A stretch of DNA of 30,737 nucleotides from Azolla pinnata (Eukaryota > Streptophyta > Polypodiopsida > Salviniales > Salviniaceae). Shown in pieces: positions 21,454-30,737 of this stretch. Under the pieces are notes generated by a model. That model had not been told where the DNA came from. It searched no databases and was given only the letters and a program-made list of their open reading frames with translations. How positions within the stretch are numbered: the first letter of the stretch is position 1; every line of letters starts with the position of its first letter. Made by a program: the position numbers and the translations under genes. Where the stretch lies: positions 1 through 30,737 of the forward strand of contig JBBBWG010003859.1 in assembly GCA_037176905.1 (NCBI GenBank). Direction: 5' to 3'.

Positions 21454-23026
21454 TCAAATGGTACCTTGCAAATCTACCCGTTCCAAGGACATCCATTCTT
21501 TTTGCACTAGTACCTGTGATTCAGTAAACCATAAAGACAATGAATCCGTGTAACGTAATGAACTATGAACCACGTTTAAGATATTTTAAAAGAAGAAAGG
21601 AAGAAACTTACAGCTTGTCTAAATCTTTTGCATACATGGAAAGCATGCATCAGATGATCGTGTTTAAGTTTTGATAAGATATACACCTGGAGACAACTTT
21701 CTTTCATCAGAACGCAGATAAAACGCCAATCTTTGAGTATCTTAGAGGCATCAAGATTATGGCAAGATGAAGTGAACATGAGAATGAACTCCTTCCAAAT
21801 CATAATAATAGAACAAACCGAGGATTTTCTTTCTTATATAAAAAAGGAGGGTTTTCAAACATAAGTATATGACGAATAAAAAATTAATTCATGCTTATCG
21901 GTTGAAACATGATACAACATGAAAATGAGCTCCGTTCCAAAACTAGAAAAACAAAATGACTTCATCATATTATCAAACGAGATTGTTACAAACATTAAAG
22001 AGGCAATGAGTCAACAACACTCAATTTTATTGAACATATCACAACCACTTGAATTTCATGCCATCACACAGTTTAGAATTTAATATGAGTATCAACAAGA
22101 GTTTATTTGATGATGTAATAACTCATACGAGCTCAGAGTACGAGATCAAAGACATAGCGAGCAGTAATATAACATCTACAGATTCGCGAACATCAAGTCA
22201 TTGACCAGAAAATGAAAGCCGATTTCTATTTAAAGATGTGAATTTTAAATGCAAATGGCTATGAAGGACTACTTCATAAAAAGCTTTGATTATGAAAATT
22301 AGTTTCGGAAAAACATACCAGCAATGACAGCGGAAGAGATTCAATGGAAGATTGTTGCTGAAGTTGAGAAGAAGTAATAGAACCAGAAGAGGAAGAAGAG
22401 GAAGCAGGAGGATCATGCATTTCAGTTGATGGTTCAGGCGTAGTATGCGAAGGAAAACCCACCGCAGGGAAAATGTAAGCTTTAGAAGCTGAAAGCTTTT
22501 TACGTTGCGGACAAACGGGTCCAAAGACTCTATTATCCAGTGTTGGAGATTCTATAGGCATCTGATCGTAAGCGCGAACGACTTCTATCGGGGAAGGAGA
22601 AGAAGATGAGGAAGATAGATTCAAATCCACAGACGCCGATCTTTTCCTTTTCCTCGAGGATACAGTGCCTGAAGACGAAGAAGAAGAAGAGCATCTGATT
22701 CTAATACGTTCGTTCCGCATCTGAGCCAACGCACCCGGTTTTAGATACTGAAGATTGCAGCCAAGGCTAAGCATTTCATTCTTCGGCCTGATGCCGGGCT
22801 TCTGGCAATGATGCCGCGATCTGTATCCTCCGCCATTTTCTCCGTATAGCAATCTGCAAGCAGATCTGAGAAGCGGTGGCCCGTGAGATGACGAAGACGA
22901 AGAAGGAGATGAAGAAGCGGAAGGCGAGGGGGAAGGAGACGGAGAAGAAGACGGAGAGGAAGGTAAAAACGTCTTCTGTGCAAGAGGATCGACGCTGATC
23001 TGCAAAACGATTGAATCTGACGCCAT
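21454..23026 (-). CDS. F-box protein of the At4g35930/SKIP27-like type, 3-exon model, about 280 aa
   Basis: Exon 1 is 23026-22319 (236 codons) and exon 2 is 21686-21612 (25 codons), both with strong splice sites (GTATGT, CTCCAG, GTAAGT) and phase 0. Exon 3, 21513-21454, is tentative. The N-terminal half is Ser/Pro-rich, contains YLKPGALAQ, a conserved block of the At4g35930-type family as I recall it, and an RKRKRS basic patch that may be a nuclear signal. The F-box spans exon 1-2: ESLPLSLL joins VYILSKLKHD, then FHVCKRFRQA. F-box proteins recruit substrates to SCF ubiquitin ligases through SKP1; the substrate is unknown. In relatives I recall a HFNYTTP-like block after the F-box and a longer C-terminal tail, neither of which I find, so the end may be misassigned or shortened. 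Confidence 0.78.
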
Positions 23027-23241
23027 ATCGGGGATCGGATGAAAGAAGCGAGACGCGAGAAGCAGGCGACGCTGGCGAACGGAACGAAGCTGCAGCAGAA
23101 CAGGCGAGAAACAGGAACAAAGAACCTGCAGAAGAACGAATCGGGCGTCTGCGGTGGCTATGGCGTCTCCGTCTTCCTCGTCTTCTTCGCTGCCTCACAC
23201 AACGGATATATTTTGGCGGGAAGGGCTCTATCATACGTATT

Positions 23242-23320
23242 CGTATCCGTATACCGTACGCAGGAAACCGGCTGCGTATCCGTATACCGTAGTCCGTATT
23301 CGTATACTTTGGGCTATCTA
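23242..23320. repeat. Direct repeats of CGTATCCGTATACCGTA with related motifs
   Basis: The exact 17-base motif occurs at 23242-23258 and 23275-23291, and CGTATTCGTAT variants occur just before the first copy and just after the second. The core GTATAC is self-complementary, so the block can pair with itself. Confidence 0.8.
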
Positions 23321-23349
23321 CTTTGAGAAGACCAAATCTGAAAACAAAT

Positions 23350-23443
23350 GTAGGGTTTAGGATGCCTAGGGTTTAAGGTTTATGGTTTATGGTTTAGGGT
23401 TTATGTTTTACGGTTTAAGGTTTAGGGTTTTAGGGTTTTAGGG
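23350..23443. repeat. Interstitial degenerate TTTAGGG array
   Basis: About 13 plant-type TTTAGGG units and variants (TTTATGG, TTTAAGG, TTTTAGGG, TTTACGG). The rightmost units are the most regular. It sits at the junction between gene-bearing DNA and the AT-rich block to the right. Confidence 0.88.
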
Positions 23444-23449
23444 CCCACC

Positions 23450-26400
23450 CAACTTATCTTTGTACTCGTCTTTCGAGCTCCTTCTAGTAACTCACCGATT
23501 ATCATTAAGGTAAGAAATTATATTGTGGCATAGTAATAGTCTCCCTATGGCATTTGCCTACACTTACTTCCAAGCAAGCTTTCGACAACCAGAAACGTTC
23601 GTACTCTTCGCAGGATATTAGCTCTCGAACAATACCCTTTATGGTAGCGGAAATGTTAATGTTGTCTCGCTTTGTGTTGTCTCCTGTTTGGTGTAAATGG
23701 TTTTCTAAACAACAATGACATTTACTGTAAAAATATAATTAAACAATCACCAAATGGGGTAGTAAAACTATACAAGTTACAATGTTGAAGGGTCTCTTTG
23801 GGTTTCGCTTTTTTATCCTACTACAATTGTCACGAATCACTCTTTTTATAGATTTAGCTCAAGTTTAACTCAGTACCTTAAAATATCATCAAGTCATTAT
23901 TTTTGTTAATTTAAATATTTCATGGACTAAGAATTTGCTTTGAAATATAATCTCTTGTCGTATAAACTCAACTCAATGTTAATGTTATTGATTGTCATGT
24001 TACTAATATAGTAAAGAGTTAAAAGCAGTCTATCTAGTATTTAGGAACGTATATATTTGAATAAATTTATTGACATTTTACATGCCACACAAGTACACTC
24101 ATACGTCTTGTTACTAAAAAAGATAGTTTTGTCATAATAAAATGTATATGTTTAAATAGTATTGCAATTTATAATTATTATGCTCTACCGTCAATTTTTT
24201 TATTATTTGGATGCCTTAGTAAAGCCATATATTTTATGAGTTATGCTTTCTAAGTGCATAATATCTTGTTTAGATACATTTAAGAGATTAATAATAAATG
24301 TCGTTTTACACTCACTATAGACATTTTATTAAATTGGTTATTTTTTAGTCTCACAAATGCACAAAGAGTTTATTAACATATGGTAAATGATATTTTATGT
24401 GATTTCTTGGACATCTTGATCATATTGTAGTAAGATAACATTATGATTTAGTGAAAACCTAATAATTACGAGAATATAGGAAGTTTGAGAAATATAACAT
24501 TGATAAAACCAAGTTAAATTTTTAGGGCATTTAATTTTTTAGAAAGGTATATTCATGAATCCATTTAATATTCAAAGAAATTCTAGATTTATAAACATGA
24601 AGTTCTAAATGGGGTATTGATTGTTTATTAAGATTTAATGTAAGTTTCTAGTATATATTCATAAAAATTATTTGAAATTCGTAATGCTTCTTATGGAACT
24701 TAGTTAAAGTAATAATAATGTAACATTCAACCTTTTAATACCTTTAAATAAACATTTTATTTTAATACCAATTTTAATTTATATTCATTAAAAACTAGTT
24801 AAATATAATAATGTTTCTTATTGACTTTACTTAAATAATAACCATATAGTTCAAATATTTGTACTACGATGTCTAAAGTTTTTGATACCTTTAGACAAAC
24901 GTTTTATTTCAACTCCTATTTTAATGCATGCCAACCTATCCAAGGTAGCTTTGACAATTGGAGCAAAAAGTCTTACATTTTTGCATTATACAATATCTTA
25001 TCACAAAATGCATGTGATAAGAAATTATATCTAGTTGTATTATTTGATATAAGTTTAAAGTTATAAAACTTAATTATTTGATTTATGAAAATGAGCTTTA
25101 GTTATAAAATCGTTCAAGTAGTGGAATCACTTGTAATAATGTATTTCTCATCAAATAATTAATTACAATTATCTCAAGAACCTCACATTTATTTTCAAAT
25201 AAATTGAGCCTTAAATTCACCTCAAACTCAATGAATACAATTCCTTATAAGTTTTGATTTTCTCATCATATATCGCCTTAGTTGAGCACAACCAACGAAA
25301 GACAGATATTTTGTCTTGAAAATCTTATGTACTGTTATGTCTAAGAGAGTGTGCACTTTATCATTCGAAACAAGTTTTGTTGGATCAATACTGGTTACAA
25401 CTAATATTAAACAAAACTCATATATTTAAAGGTCCGTTAGATTCAAACCTTTTAGTATCAAATAATATTGATATTGAGGTTGATGGTTTTACCCAATGTA
25501 AACTTAATTGTATTTTTCAAGATAGTGCTTCTTGTTTGTTAGTAAGGAATAGTTATAAAGATTATGACTAATTTACCAGATATGATGGGTTACTTTTTAA
25601 GACATATAAGTTATTTCACGAACTCAAATTCACTTTAATAATACTAGATGGTGTTTTATATATATCACTTAACGAGGTTCTAGGCGAGACATCTACTTGG
25701 AGCATTCAAGACAGTGGGAAATGTCACCAATTTTCTTCTTTGGGTAAACTTTCGGTGATAACCATATGGTTATGGACCTACTTGTCTCTTTGAGTCGAGA
25801 TATCGAAAAACATGGATCATGATAGAGTCAAGCAACTTAACAAATTAACAAGTAAACATGAGGACTTGTAGTAACGTAAAAACTATACGGACGGCACACA
25901 GACAAGATAAATAGATGACTTATTATATAAGTAATAAAACACATCAATGTATAATGAAGGTCTAACCTTTTATTTTTATAAGAGTGAAGTGTCTTAATAT
26001 ATGGAATAAAACACACACTTGACTCCACTCGCTTAATATCACTATCACGTAACCCTTCGTACATACACTTAGGAAAAATTAGTCGAATAGACTAGTTTAA
26101 CTAACAATAAAAATCTTAGCCCAATATTTTAATGATAATGAACTAATAAATTGTAACTATCAAATGGGCTTGCAAATGGTCCCCTAAGTTTTCCTTTATT
26201 GGGCCTCTTTGCTTAGTACTGTGCGTACGAATATCTCTAGTTATAATGATTCGAATTCTGCTAAGATTGTAGCTTCAATTTCTCTTGTGAAGGGCAATTG
26301 GACAAGATGTTCTTGGTTAATTTGTGAGTGCGCTTCATCGTAGACCCTCAATGTTTTGGGAAAGTCTATGACAACAAATTCGCTTCATTTAGCTCCAATA

Positions 26401-27300
26401 GCTAACTATATTTTAATTGTTGTACAAACTACCAAAATGTTGAAAGAAAGAAAACAAGACAATGTTTTAGTGAATTTTGATACTGGCTGTTACAATTAAA
26501 AAGAATCGATCAAAGAATAAGAGAAGGAAAGAGAATATTTGATAGAAGCTACATTTGTTTGACCACCTCACATCGAACGAGACACAACCTCTCATGCCTA
26601 ATATCGTAATGAAAAATCGAGAATTCTACCATAACAGTAAATAGATTTTAATGACAGGAACCTTGTTACGTTAGTAGAGCCTTAATGCGTAACATATATG
26701 ACCCTTAAAAGATATATTTGGTCTCCTTATAATAGAGTGTTAAGCCTTAGCTCCCGGACATAATTGTTCTCACTTGAATATTTAAGCCATCAAGAGATAG
26801 GACACTATTATCATCTCTCACGATCATAGATTTCAATGTTTTAAATTCTAGCATATACTTTCTAACATGAATTATCTCGAATGTATCCACTGCGAGGCAA
26901 GTTTTATATCCATATCAGTTGTACACATAACATAAGCAAAGGGTGAATATGTTTATCAATTGAGCTGATTATATCATTAGTAAGTTGGTGGTGCAAAGTC
27001 TACGACTATCTAAACATTTTCTTCTTCATCTACCATGAAGCTCGTATATTTCCATCGATCGATCCAATTTCTCATGTGAATGTGCTCCGCACACGCATTG
27101 AGATTCTTTCTTCTTCCACACAACCAAAGTCTTTTTTTTTTGGGTTTCCTCATGCAATTTTGGTCTAACGTGTCTTTCGAATGGAGCTAAAACTGGAGAT
27201 CAGCTAGCTTTATACCTCGAGTCGTTTCTAAATGATCAAGAAGCATGTGCCACCTACATCTAGTTGCGATTTTTAAAAGCGCCAATGGCATTGGCACAGC
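23450..27300. other. AT-rich block of about 3.8 kb with no recognised gene
   Basis: Composition shifts visibly to A/T-rich sequence, especially 23680-26650. The longest open frames (24869-25066 and 25377-25571, + strand, about 65 codons) have no recognised motif. A diverged tandem duplication occurs at 24654-24925. No transposase, reverse transcriptase or terminal repeats were recognised. It may be a decayed repeat or old inserted DNA. Confidence 0.55.
24654..24925. repeat. Diverged tandem duplication of about 126-146 bp in the AT-rich block
   Basis: Copy 1 begins TATATTCATAAAAATTA at 24654 and copy 2 TATATTCATTAAAAACTA at 24780. Both continue through AATGTTTCTTAT or AATGCTTCTTAT, a TTTAATACCTTTA or TTTGATACCTTTA block and TTTTATTT. 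Copy 2 is longer by about 20 bases. Confidence 0.7.
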
Positions 27301-27360
27301 ACACAAACGGCTTTTGATTTGAAAAGAAGGCGCATTCAAGAGAGGGCTCCCGACTTTAGC

Positions 27361-27510
27361 ATGTTCCGCTCCTTGTTTTCTAATGGTGCATTATTAAGGG
27401 TATTGGGGCTGGGGGGGATTCTTGCATGTGTCTTAACACCATATGCCATGAACATTATAGAGGCCAAGTTTGCAACCCCAAAAAAGGAAGCAAAAGATGG
27501 AGCCAAATAA
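27361..27510 (+). CDS. Possible 49-aa single-membrane-span protein
   Basis: The frame begins with Met-Phe-Arg-Ser and has a hydrophobic core (VLGLGGILACVLTPYAMNII) followed by a Lys-rich tail (KKEAKDGAK). This layout, with short basic N-terminus, one span and charged tail, is like small mitochondrial inner-membrane or complex subunits. I do not recognise the family. The frame stays open upstream to at least 27319 without another ATG. It could be a chance frame, though its composition is less repetitive than its surroundings. Confidence 0.35.
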   Translation: MFRSLFSNGALLRVLGLGGILACVLTPYAMNIIEAKFATPKKEAKDGAK

Positions 27511-27788
27511 TGCCAAAGTGTCGGAGACAAACTGTAAATAAGAACTTTCGCGTCGCGAGAGATTGACATGACATCTTTCTTGGATGATCGGAAATCATCG
27601 ACGACGGCGAACGGGGAATAAGATAGGCTTCTTAATTAACCCCTTTCTTTTTCTCTTTTCTCGACGACAAAAGCACCCAAAAGATTTGAGATCCTCGTGC
27701 GTAGCCAGATTAGTCATATACAATGGTATTTGTACATCTACGGACGCATCGAAGAGCAAGCGCAAGAAGAAGACAAGCCAAGATTTTG

Positions 27789-27955
27789 CCGAGGATAATG
27801 TTATAGGAATAACCTTATGAACCAATTTATAGGTAAGTGTGTAAAGAACATACACTGAATCGAAGATTTGCGAGGAGGAAGACATTATAGGCAATAACCT
27901 TATGAACCAACATATAGATGGGTGTGTAGAGATCCGACGTAGAATTCAAACCAGC
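27789..27955. repeat. 82-84 bp tandem duplication
   Basis: GCCGAGGATAATGTTATAGG near 27789 is echoed by GCGAGGAGGAAGACATTATAGG-like sequence near 27871. Both are followed by AATAACCTTATGAACCAA and then TATAGGTAAGTGTGTA or TATAGATGGGTGTGTA. A GTAAGT donor-like site is present only in copy 1. Confidence 0.85.
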
Positions 27956-28432
27956 GTGGACTGTGCCCTTCACCAGAACAAACTCATAGCTCTCTCGTGG
28001 GGATGTTTGAGATTGTGGGGATGTTGTCACCGGCAGAACCTTAAACCAATCAATGTGTGGATAAATGAAGATTATGAATCATCTCCATCGTATGACAATG
28101 TCCTAGTCGTCGATTGCATTCACGAAGCGCCCGATTCCACGCAATGATCTTTATGCTTCTGTTCCTAGGCTGGTGATCTTAATCAAACTGGGAGCTTATG
28201 TATTGCTCAATCTCCTGATCCGACAAGATTGTGCTATATATCCCAACAATTGTGTGAAGGGCACCAAGGGGAATAATACTTTGTCCCAGACCAATGGGGG
28301 GGGGGGGTGAATTCTTGGCACTATTTGAGAGTGTTCATACTGATATATATCTGAGTTGTCGGCTCTTATGTGTGTAATTGGGTGTATTAGCCAACATAAT
28401 CGGTGTCAGGTCAATTAACTTGATTGATGATT

Positions 28433-28452
28433 ATATATATATATATATATGG
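28433..28452. repeat. (AT)n microsatellite
   Basis: About 10 uninterrupted AT units immediately left of the telomere-motif minisatellite. Confidence 0.93.
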
Positions 28453-28454
28453 TC

Positions 28455-28810
28455 ATGAAATCAACATTGGCATTTAGGGTTTAAAGTTTATATGTAAGCA
28501 TCTATCTAGCTTTGTGGAGGAATTCAGGTTCGAGGGTTTAGGGTTTAGGGTTTATGTATAATGCCATGAAAATTTACCACGAGGGTTCAGGCCCCAGGGT
28601 TTAGTCTGTAAAGCATCCATCTAACTCTGCCTGGAACAATTTAGGGTTTATATATAATTCCATGAAATCAGCATCAGGGTTTAGGGTTTAGGGCTTATAT
28701 ATAATGCCATGCAATTAGCACTAGGGTTTAGGGTTTAGGGTTTATATATAATGCCATGAAATTAGCACTAGAGTTTAGGGTTTAGGGTTTATATGTAAGC
28801 ATCCATCTAT
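28455..28810. repeat. Minisatellite built around TTTAGGG motifs
   Basis: Repeats of about 45-60 bases combine two or three TTTAGGG units, a TTTATATATAATGCCATGAA segment (variants TTTATGTATAATG, TTTATATGTAAGC) and ATTAGCACTA or ATCAGCATCA. The units nearest 28660-28800 are the most alike. Two units end with AAGCATC(C/T)ATCT instead, showing two interleaved subtypes. Confidence 0.88.
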
Positions 28811-28920
28811 AGCTGTGTCTGGAAGAGTTCATTAATTTATTGTTCTTTGTGTGATTGAAGCTTCTGGCATCTTTTCTGCCCGTGATCCACTCTAATCCCA
28901 TTGGGCCGAGGACGAAGATG

Positions 28921-28953
28921 AGTCAAAATACGAGTCAAAATACGAGTCAAAAT
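28921..28953. repeat. Short tandem repeat, 12 bp unit AGTCAAAATACG
   Basis: AGTCAAAATACG occurs twice and is followed by a third partial AGTCAAAATC. Confidence 0.85.
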
Positions 28954-28997
28954 CAAATCGAGCAAGGACGAAATGATTCCCCTGGGGCTCCACATCG

Positions 28998-29040
28998 CCC
29001 TAAAACCCTAAACCCTAAACCCTAAACCCTAAACCCTAAA
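28998..29040. repeat. CCCTAAA array, inverted relative to the one on its left
   Basis: Six units of plant-type CCCTAAA, one with an extra A, otherwise perfect. The C-rich strand is on +, whereas the minisatellite at 28455-28810 has the G-rich strand on +, so the two face each other across about 190 bases. Confidence 0.93.
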
Positions 29041-29307
29041 CTTCGAAAAAAGACAAGCCTATTACAAGGTTCGGTTAGGTCCCGCATGATGGAAGAACCA
29101 AAACCTAGTGGTGGAGCAGGACCCATGTGAAAGTAAACTAAAAAACAAAAGAGAGAAAAAGAGAGGAGAGAAGACACACAGCTACATAAGCTTGGATCCA
29201 TGGCTGAAAGATCCTTCCTCTTTGTTTCCTTTCTTTGTTGTTTTCTTGTTGGATATACTAATCATTCGTGATTTGAGAACACCATCTCCTCTGTTTCTTC
29301 TTTGTTC

Positions 29308-29333
29308 TCCCTCTCTCTCTCTCTCTCTCTCTT
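29308..29333. repeat. (CT)n microsatellite
   Basis: About 12 CT units following a pyrimidine-rich stretch. Confidence 0.9.
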
Positions 29334-29536
29334 TTGTTTTGTTTTAAAACACGCAACCGGGGATCAAGAGCCAGAGAAGTGGGGAAGGAATAATAAGATG
29401 GTCCGTCGGTGAGTGAGTGCGTCGCATTTCGGAGAGGAGCTCCGGAGATCTCCGGAGCGATTTCGGCATTGTCACATGGGGGCCAAAAAAGAAATTTGAA
29501 ATCTAGGATTGTGTATAAAGAAAATTATATAGAAAA

Positions 29537-29585
29537 GGCTCAGGCTCTCAGGCTCAGGCTCCGGCTCAAGCTCAGGCTCAGGGCT
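29537..29585. repeat. Imperfect GGCTCA hexamer array
   Basis: Seven or so GGCTCA units with substitutions (GGCTCT, GGCTCC, AGCTCA). It is a degenerate version of the perfect array 200 bases to the right, with scattered single copies between. Confidence 0.85.
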
Positions 29586-29738
29586 ATTTATTTACATGTT
29601 TACGTACAAGCTATGTACACTTTGTACAAGTTTAGGTACAATGCAAGCTTCAGGCTCAAGCTTTGTTCGTATCAAGCCCAGGTACAAGCTTTAGAAGCTC
29701 CGCCTCGATTTCAATCTCTCAATTTCAATCTTAATCTT

Positions 29739-29739
<1 letters not shown>

Positions 29740-29787
<48 letters not shown>
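29740..29787. repeat. Perfect GGCTCA hexamer array, 8 units
   Basis: Eight uninterrupted GGCTCA units. Read in different frames they give Arg-Leu or Glu-Pro dipeptide runs, which explain the open frames here; no other sign of coding is present. Confidence 0.93.
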
Positions 29788-30359
29788 CTGACACATGTCC
29801 TCCTTATGCACCATTGAAGGTGTGAAAGGGGCAATGCGCGGAGCTGCCTGAGAATCGGCTCGTAAAAACATGCCGATGCGACCGCGAAAAATAACCATTT
29901 CTTTATCCTCCTCCTCCTCCTCCACTTCTTCTTCGTCGGAGTCAAGGCTTGAACCCCCAGTCCCCTCATCGAAGAATCGTCAAATAAAATAAAACTAACA
30001 AGGAGAAAAAAAAAGAAAAGAAGTTTAGGACGCGACTCTGACCGCTTGTCTGTGTGCAAAGCTCGGGCACGAGGGGCACATAAAATAACAATAAAAAGTT
30101 CGAGCGGGGCGGGGCGGGGGGGAAGGGAAGGTACATGTGTAAAAAAAACACGTCAGAGGCTTCAAACCTTCCCCCCCACGAGGGCCCCCGGAAAAGATAG
30201 ACAAGAAAGAAAGTCTATTAAAAACAAAAGAGGAAGAGAAAGAAGTCTTAGTATGCCAAAGAAAACACAGCAAGAAGAGAAGCTCCCTCTCTTTTTTTTT
30301 TTTTTTTGCTGTGTTTTTTGCAAGGGGGATTCATAGCATGGCATGGTATGTATGCATAT

Positions 30360-30411
30360 GTGCATATATGTATGTATGTATGTATGTGTGTGTGTATGTG
30401 TGTGTGCATAT
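30360..30411. repeat. ATGT/GT microsatellite
   Basis: ATGT units grade into GT units, bounded on both sides by GTGCATAT. Confidence 0.9.
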
Positions 30412-30498
30412 CAGCACATAATCAATAACAACAATGGTAAGGGCACACTTATTGATGCACTTGGGTGGTGGGTATATAATTTGGGTGGCTATCTTGTC

Positions 30499-30642
30499 AT
30501 GGCCTTCCTTTCTTCTTTGCTTCTTTGCTTCTTTGCTTGCTTCCTTGCTATCTATCTTCTTCTCCACATCTCAACCACACAATTAACCATTGACAACATA
30601 GGCTCTCGCGAAACCTTCGCCTTCGTAGAGAGAGGAACATAA
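30499..30642 (+). CDS. Doubtful 47-aa frame with a hydrophobic N-terminus
   Basis: The frame starts Met-Ala-Phe-Leu-Ser-Ser and has a hydrophobic stretch (LLLCFFACFLAIYLLL) like a signal peptide or one membrane span, then a short polar tail. A TATATAA sequence lies at 30473-30479, only about 20 bases upstream, too near to place transcription start before this ATG. The hydrophobic stretch is largely a translation of a TTTGCTTC simple repeat (30511-30550). Most likely chance. Confidence 0.15.
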   Translation: MAFLSSLLLCFFACFLAIYLLLHISTTQLTIDNIGSRETFAFVERGT

Positions 30643-30737
30643 GCTTTAGATATTTTCTTCCTGTTTCTGGTTTCCATCATGGGTGGTCTTAATAAACCGC
30701 CGCGCAAGCGTGTGCGGTGTTCACGGGGCGCATATAT

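Larger units (their letters stand above)
27511..28454. other. Intergenic stretch with one tandem duplication, no recognised gene
   Basis: No open frame with recognised motifs. It contains an 82-84 base duplication (27789-27955), a run of 13 G at about 28296-28308 and an AT microsatellite (28433-28452). Confidence 0.5.
29041..30498. other. Repeat-rich tail of the window, no recognised gene
   Basis: Microsatellites and simple-sequence blocks dominate: CT (29308-29333), GGCTCA arrays, a CCTCCT run near 29908, a GGGGC-rich block (30093-30121), a T run (30290-30307) and an ATGT/GT run (30360-30411). Open frames through these are low-complexity. Confidence 0.55.

Noticed and set aside
28296-28308. 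G run followed by TGAATTC as a possible retroelement polypurine tract.
   Set aside because: No flanking long terminal repeat or element protein was recognised, so a simple G run is the safer reading.
29409-30059. Frames of 138 and 122 codons over the GGCTCA arrays.
   Set aside because: They are dominated by Arg-Leu or Glu-Pro runs from the hexamer repeat, with no start context or motif.

Overview
The window is nuclear DNA of a land plant. The evidence is spliced genes with GT-AG introns, plant-type protein families (a C4HC3 RING-CH membrane ligase, a DUF1221/MLKL-like protein, an RMD5-type GID ligase, a SKIP27/At4g35930-like F-box protein), plant-type TTTAGGG repeats and many microsatellites. 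The proteins look clearly diverged from the flowering-plant versions I can recall, and simple repeats are abundant. I therefore favour a seed-free plant (fern, lycophyte or bryophyte), but this is inference and the species is not identified.

Layout, left to right. 1-119 is a telomere-like CCCTAA array, followed by a GAA microsatellite at 208-309. A seven-exon RING-CH gene runs on the + strand (356-5350); its long third intron holds a broken Ty1/copia fossil. On the - strand (9483-6925) a single-exon gene encodes an 852-residue protein with an N-terminal DUF1221/MLKL-type helical region and two successive degenerate kinase domains; the DNA coding for its acidic tail is tandemly repeated into the 3' flank. 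Behind its 5' end lie a duplicated leader segment and three unrelated minisatellites (10300-11390). 11391-15035 has no recognisable gene. A three-exon - strand gene (16594-15036) encodes an unrecognised 183-residue protein, possibly plastid or mitochondrial. A degenerate GGATTAGC-type array separates it from the divergent + strand RMD5-type gene (18351-19517). A - strand F-box gene (23026-21454) follows; its last exon is uncertain.

From about 23.35 kb the character changes. A degenerate TTTAGGG array marks the start of an AT-rich block with no recognisable gene (23450-27300). After this come a possible 49-residue membrane protein (27361-27510), a telomere-motif minisatellite (28455-28810), an inverted CCCTAAA array (28998-29040), GGCTCA hexamer arrays and microsatellites up to the end.

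Three of the five convincing genes belong to ubiquitin-ligase families (RING-CH, GID/RMD5 RING, F-box). They have different orientations and no shared promoter, so I read this as neighbourhood rather than a pathway cluster. The most unusual item is the MLKL-like tandem pseudokinase with its repeated acidic-tail module.
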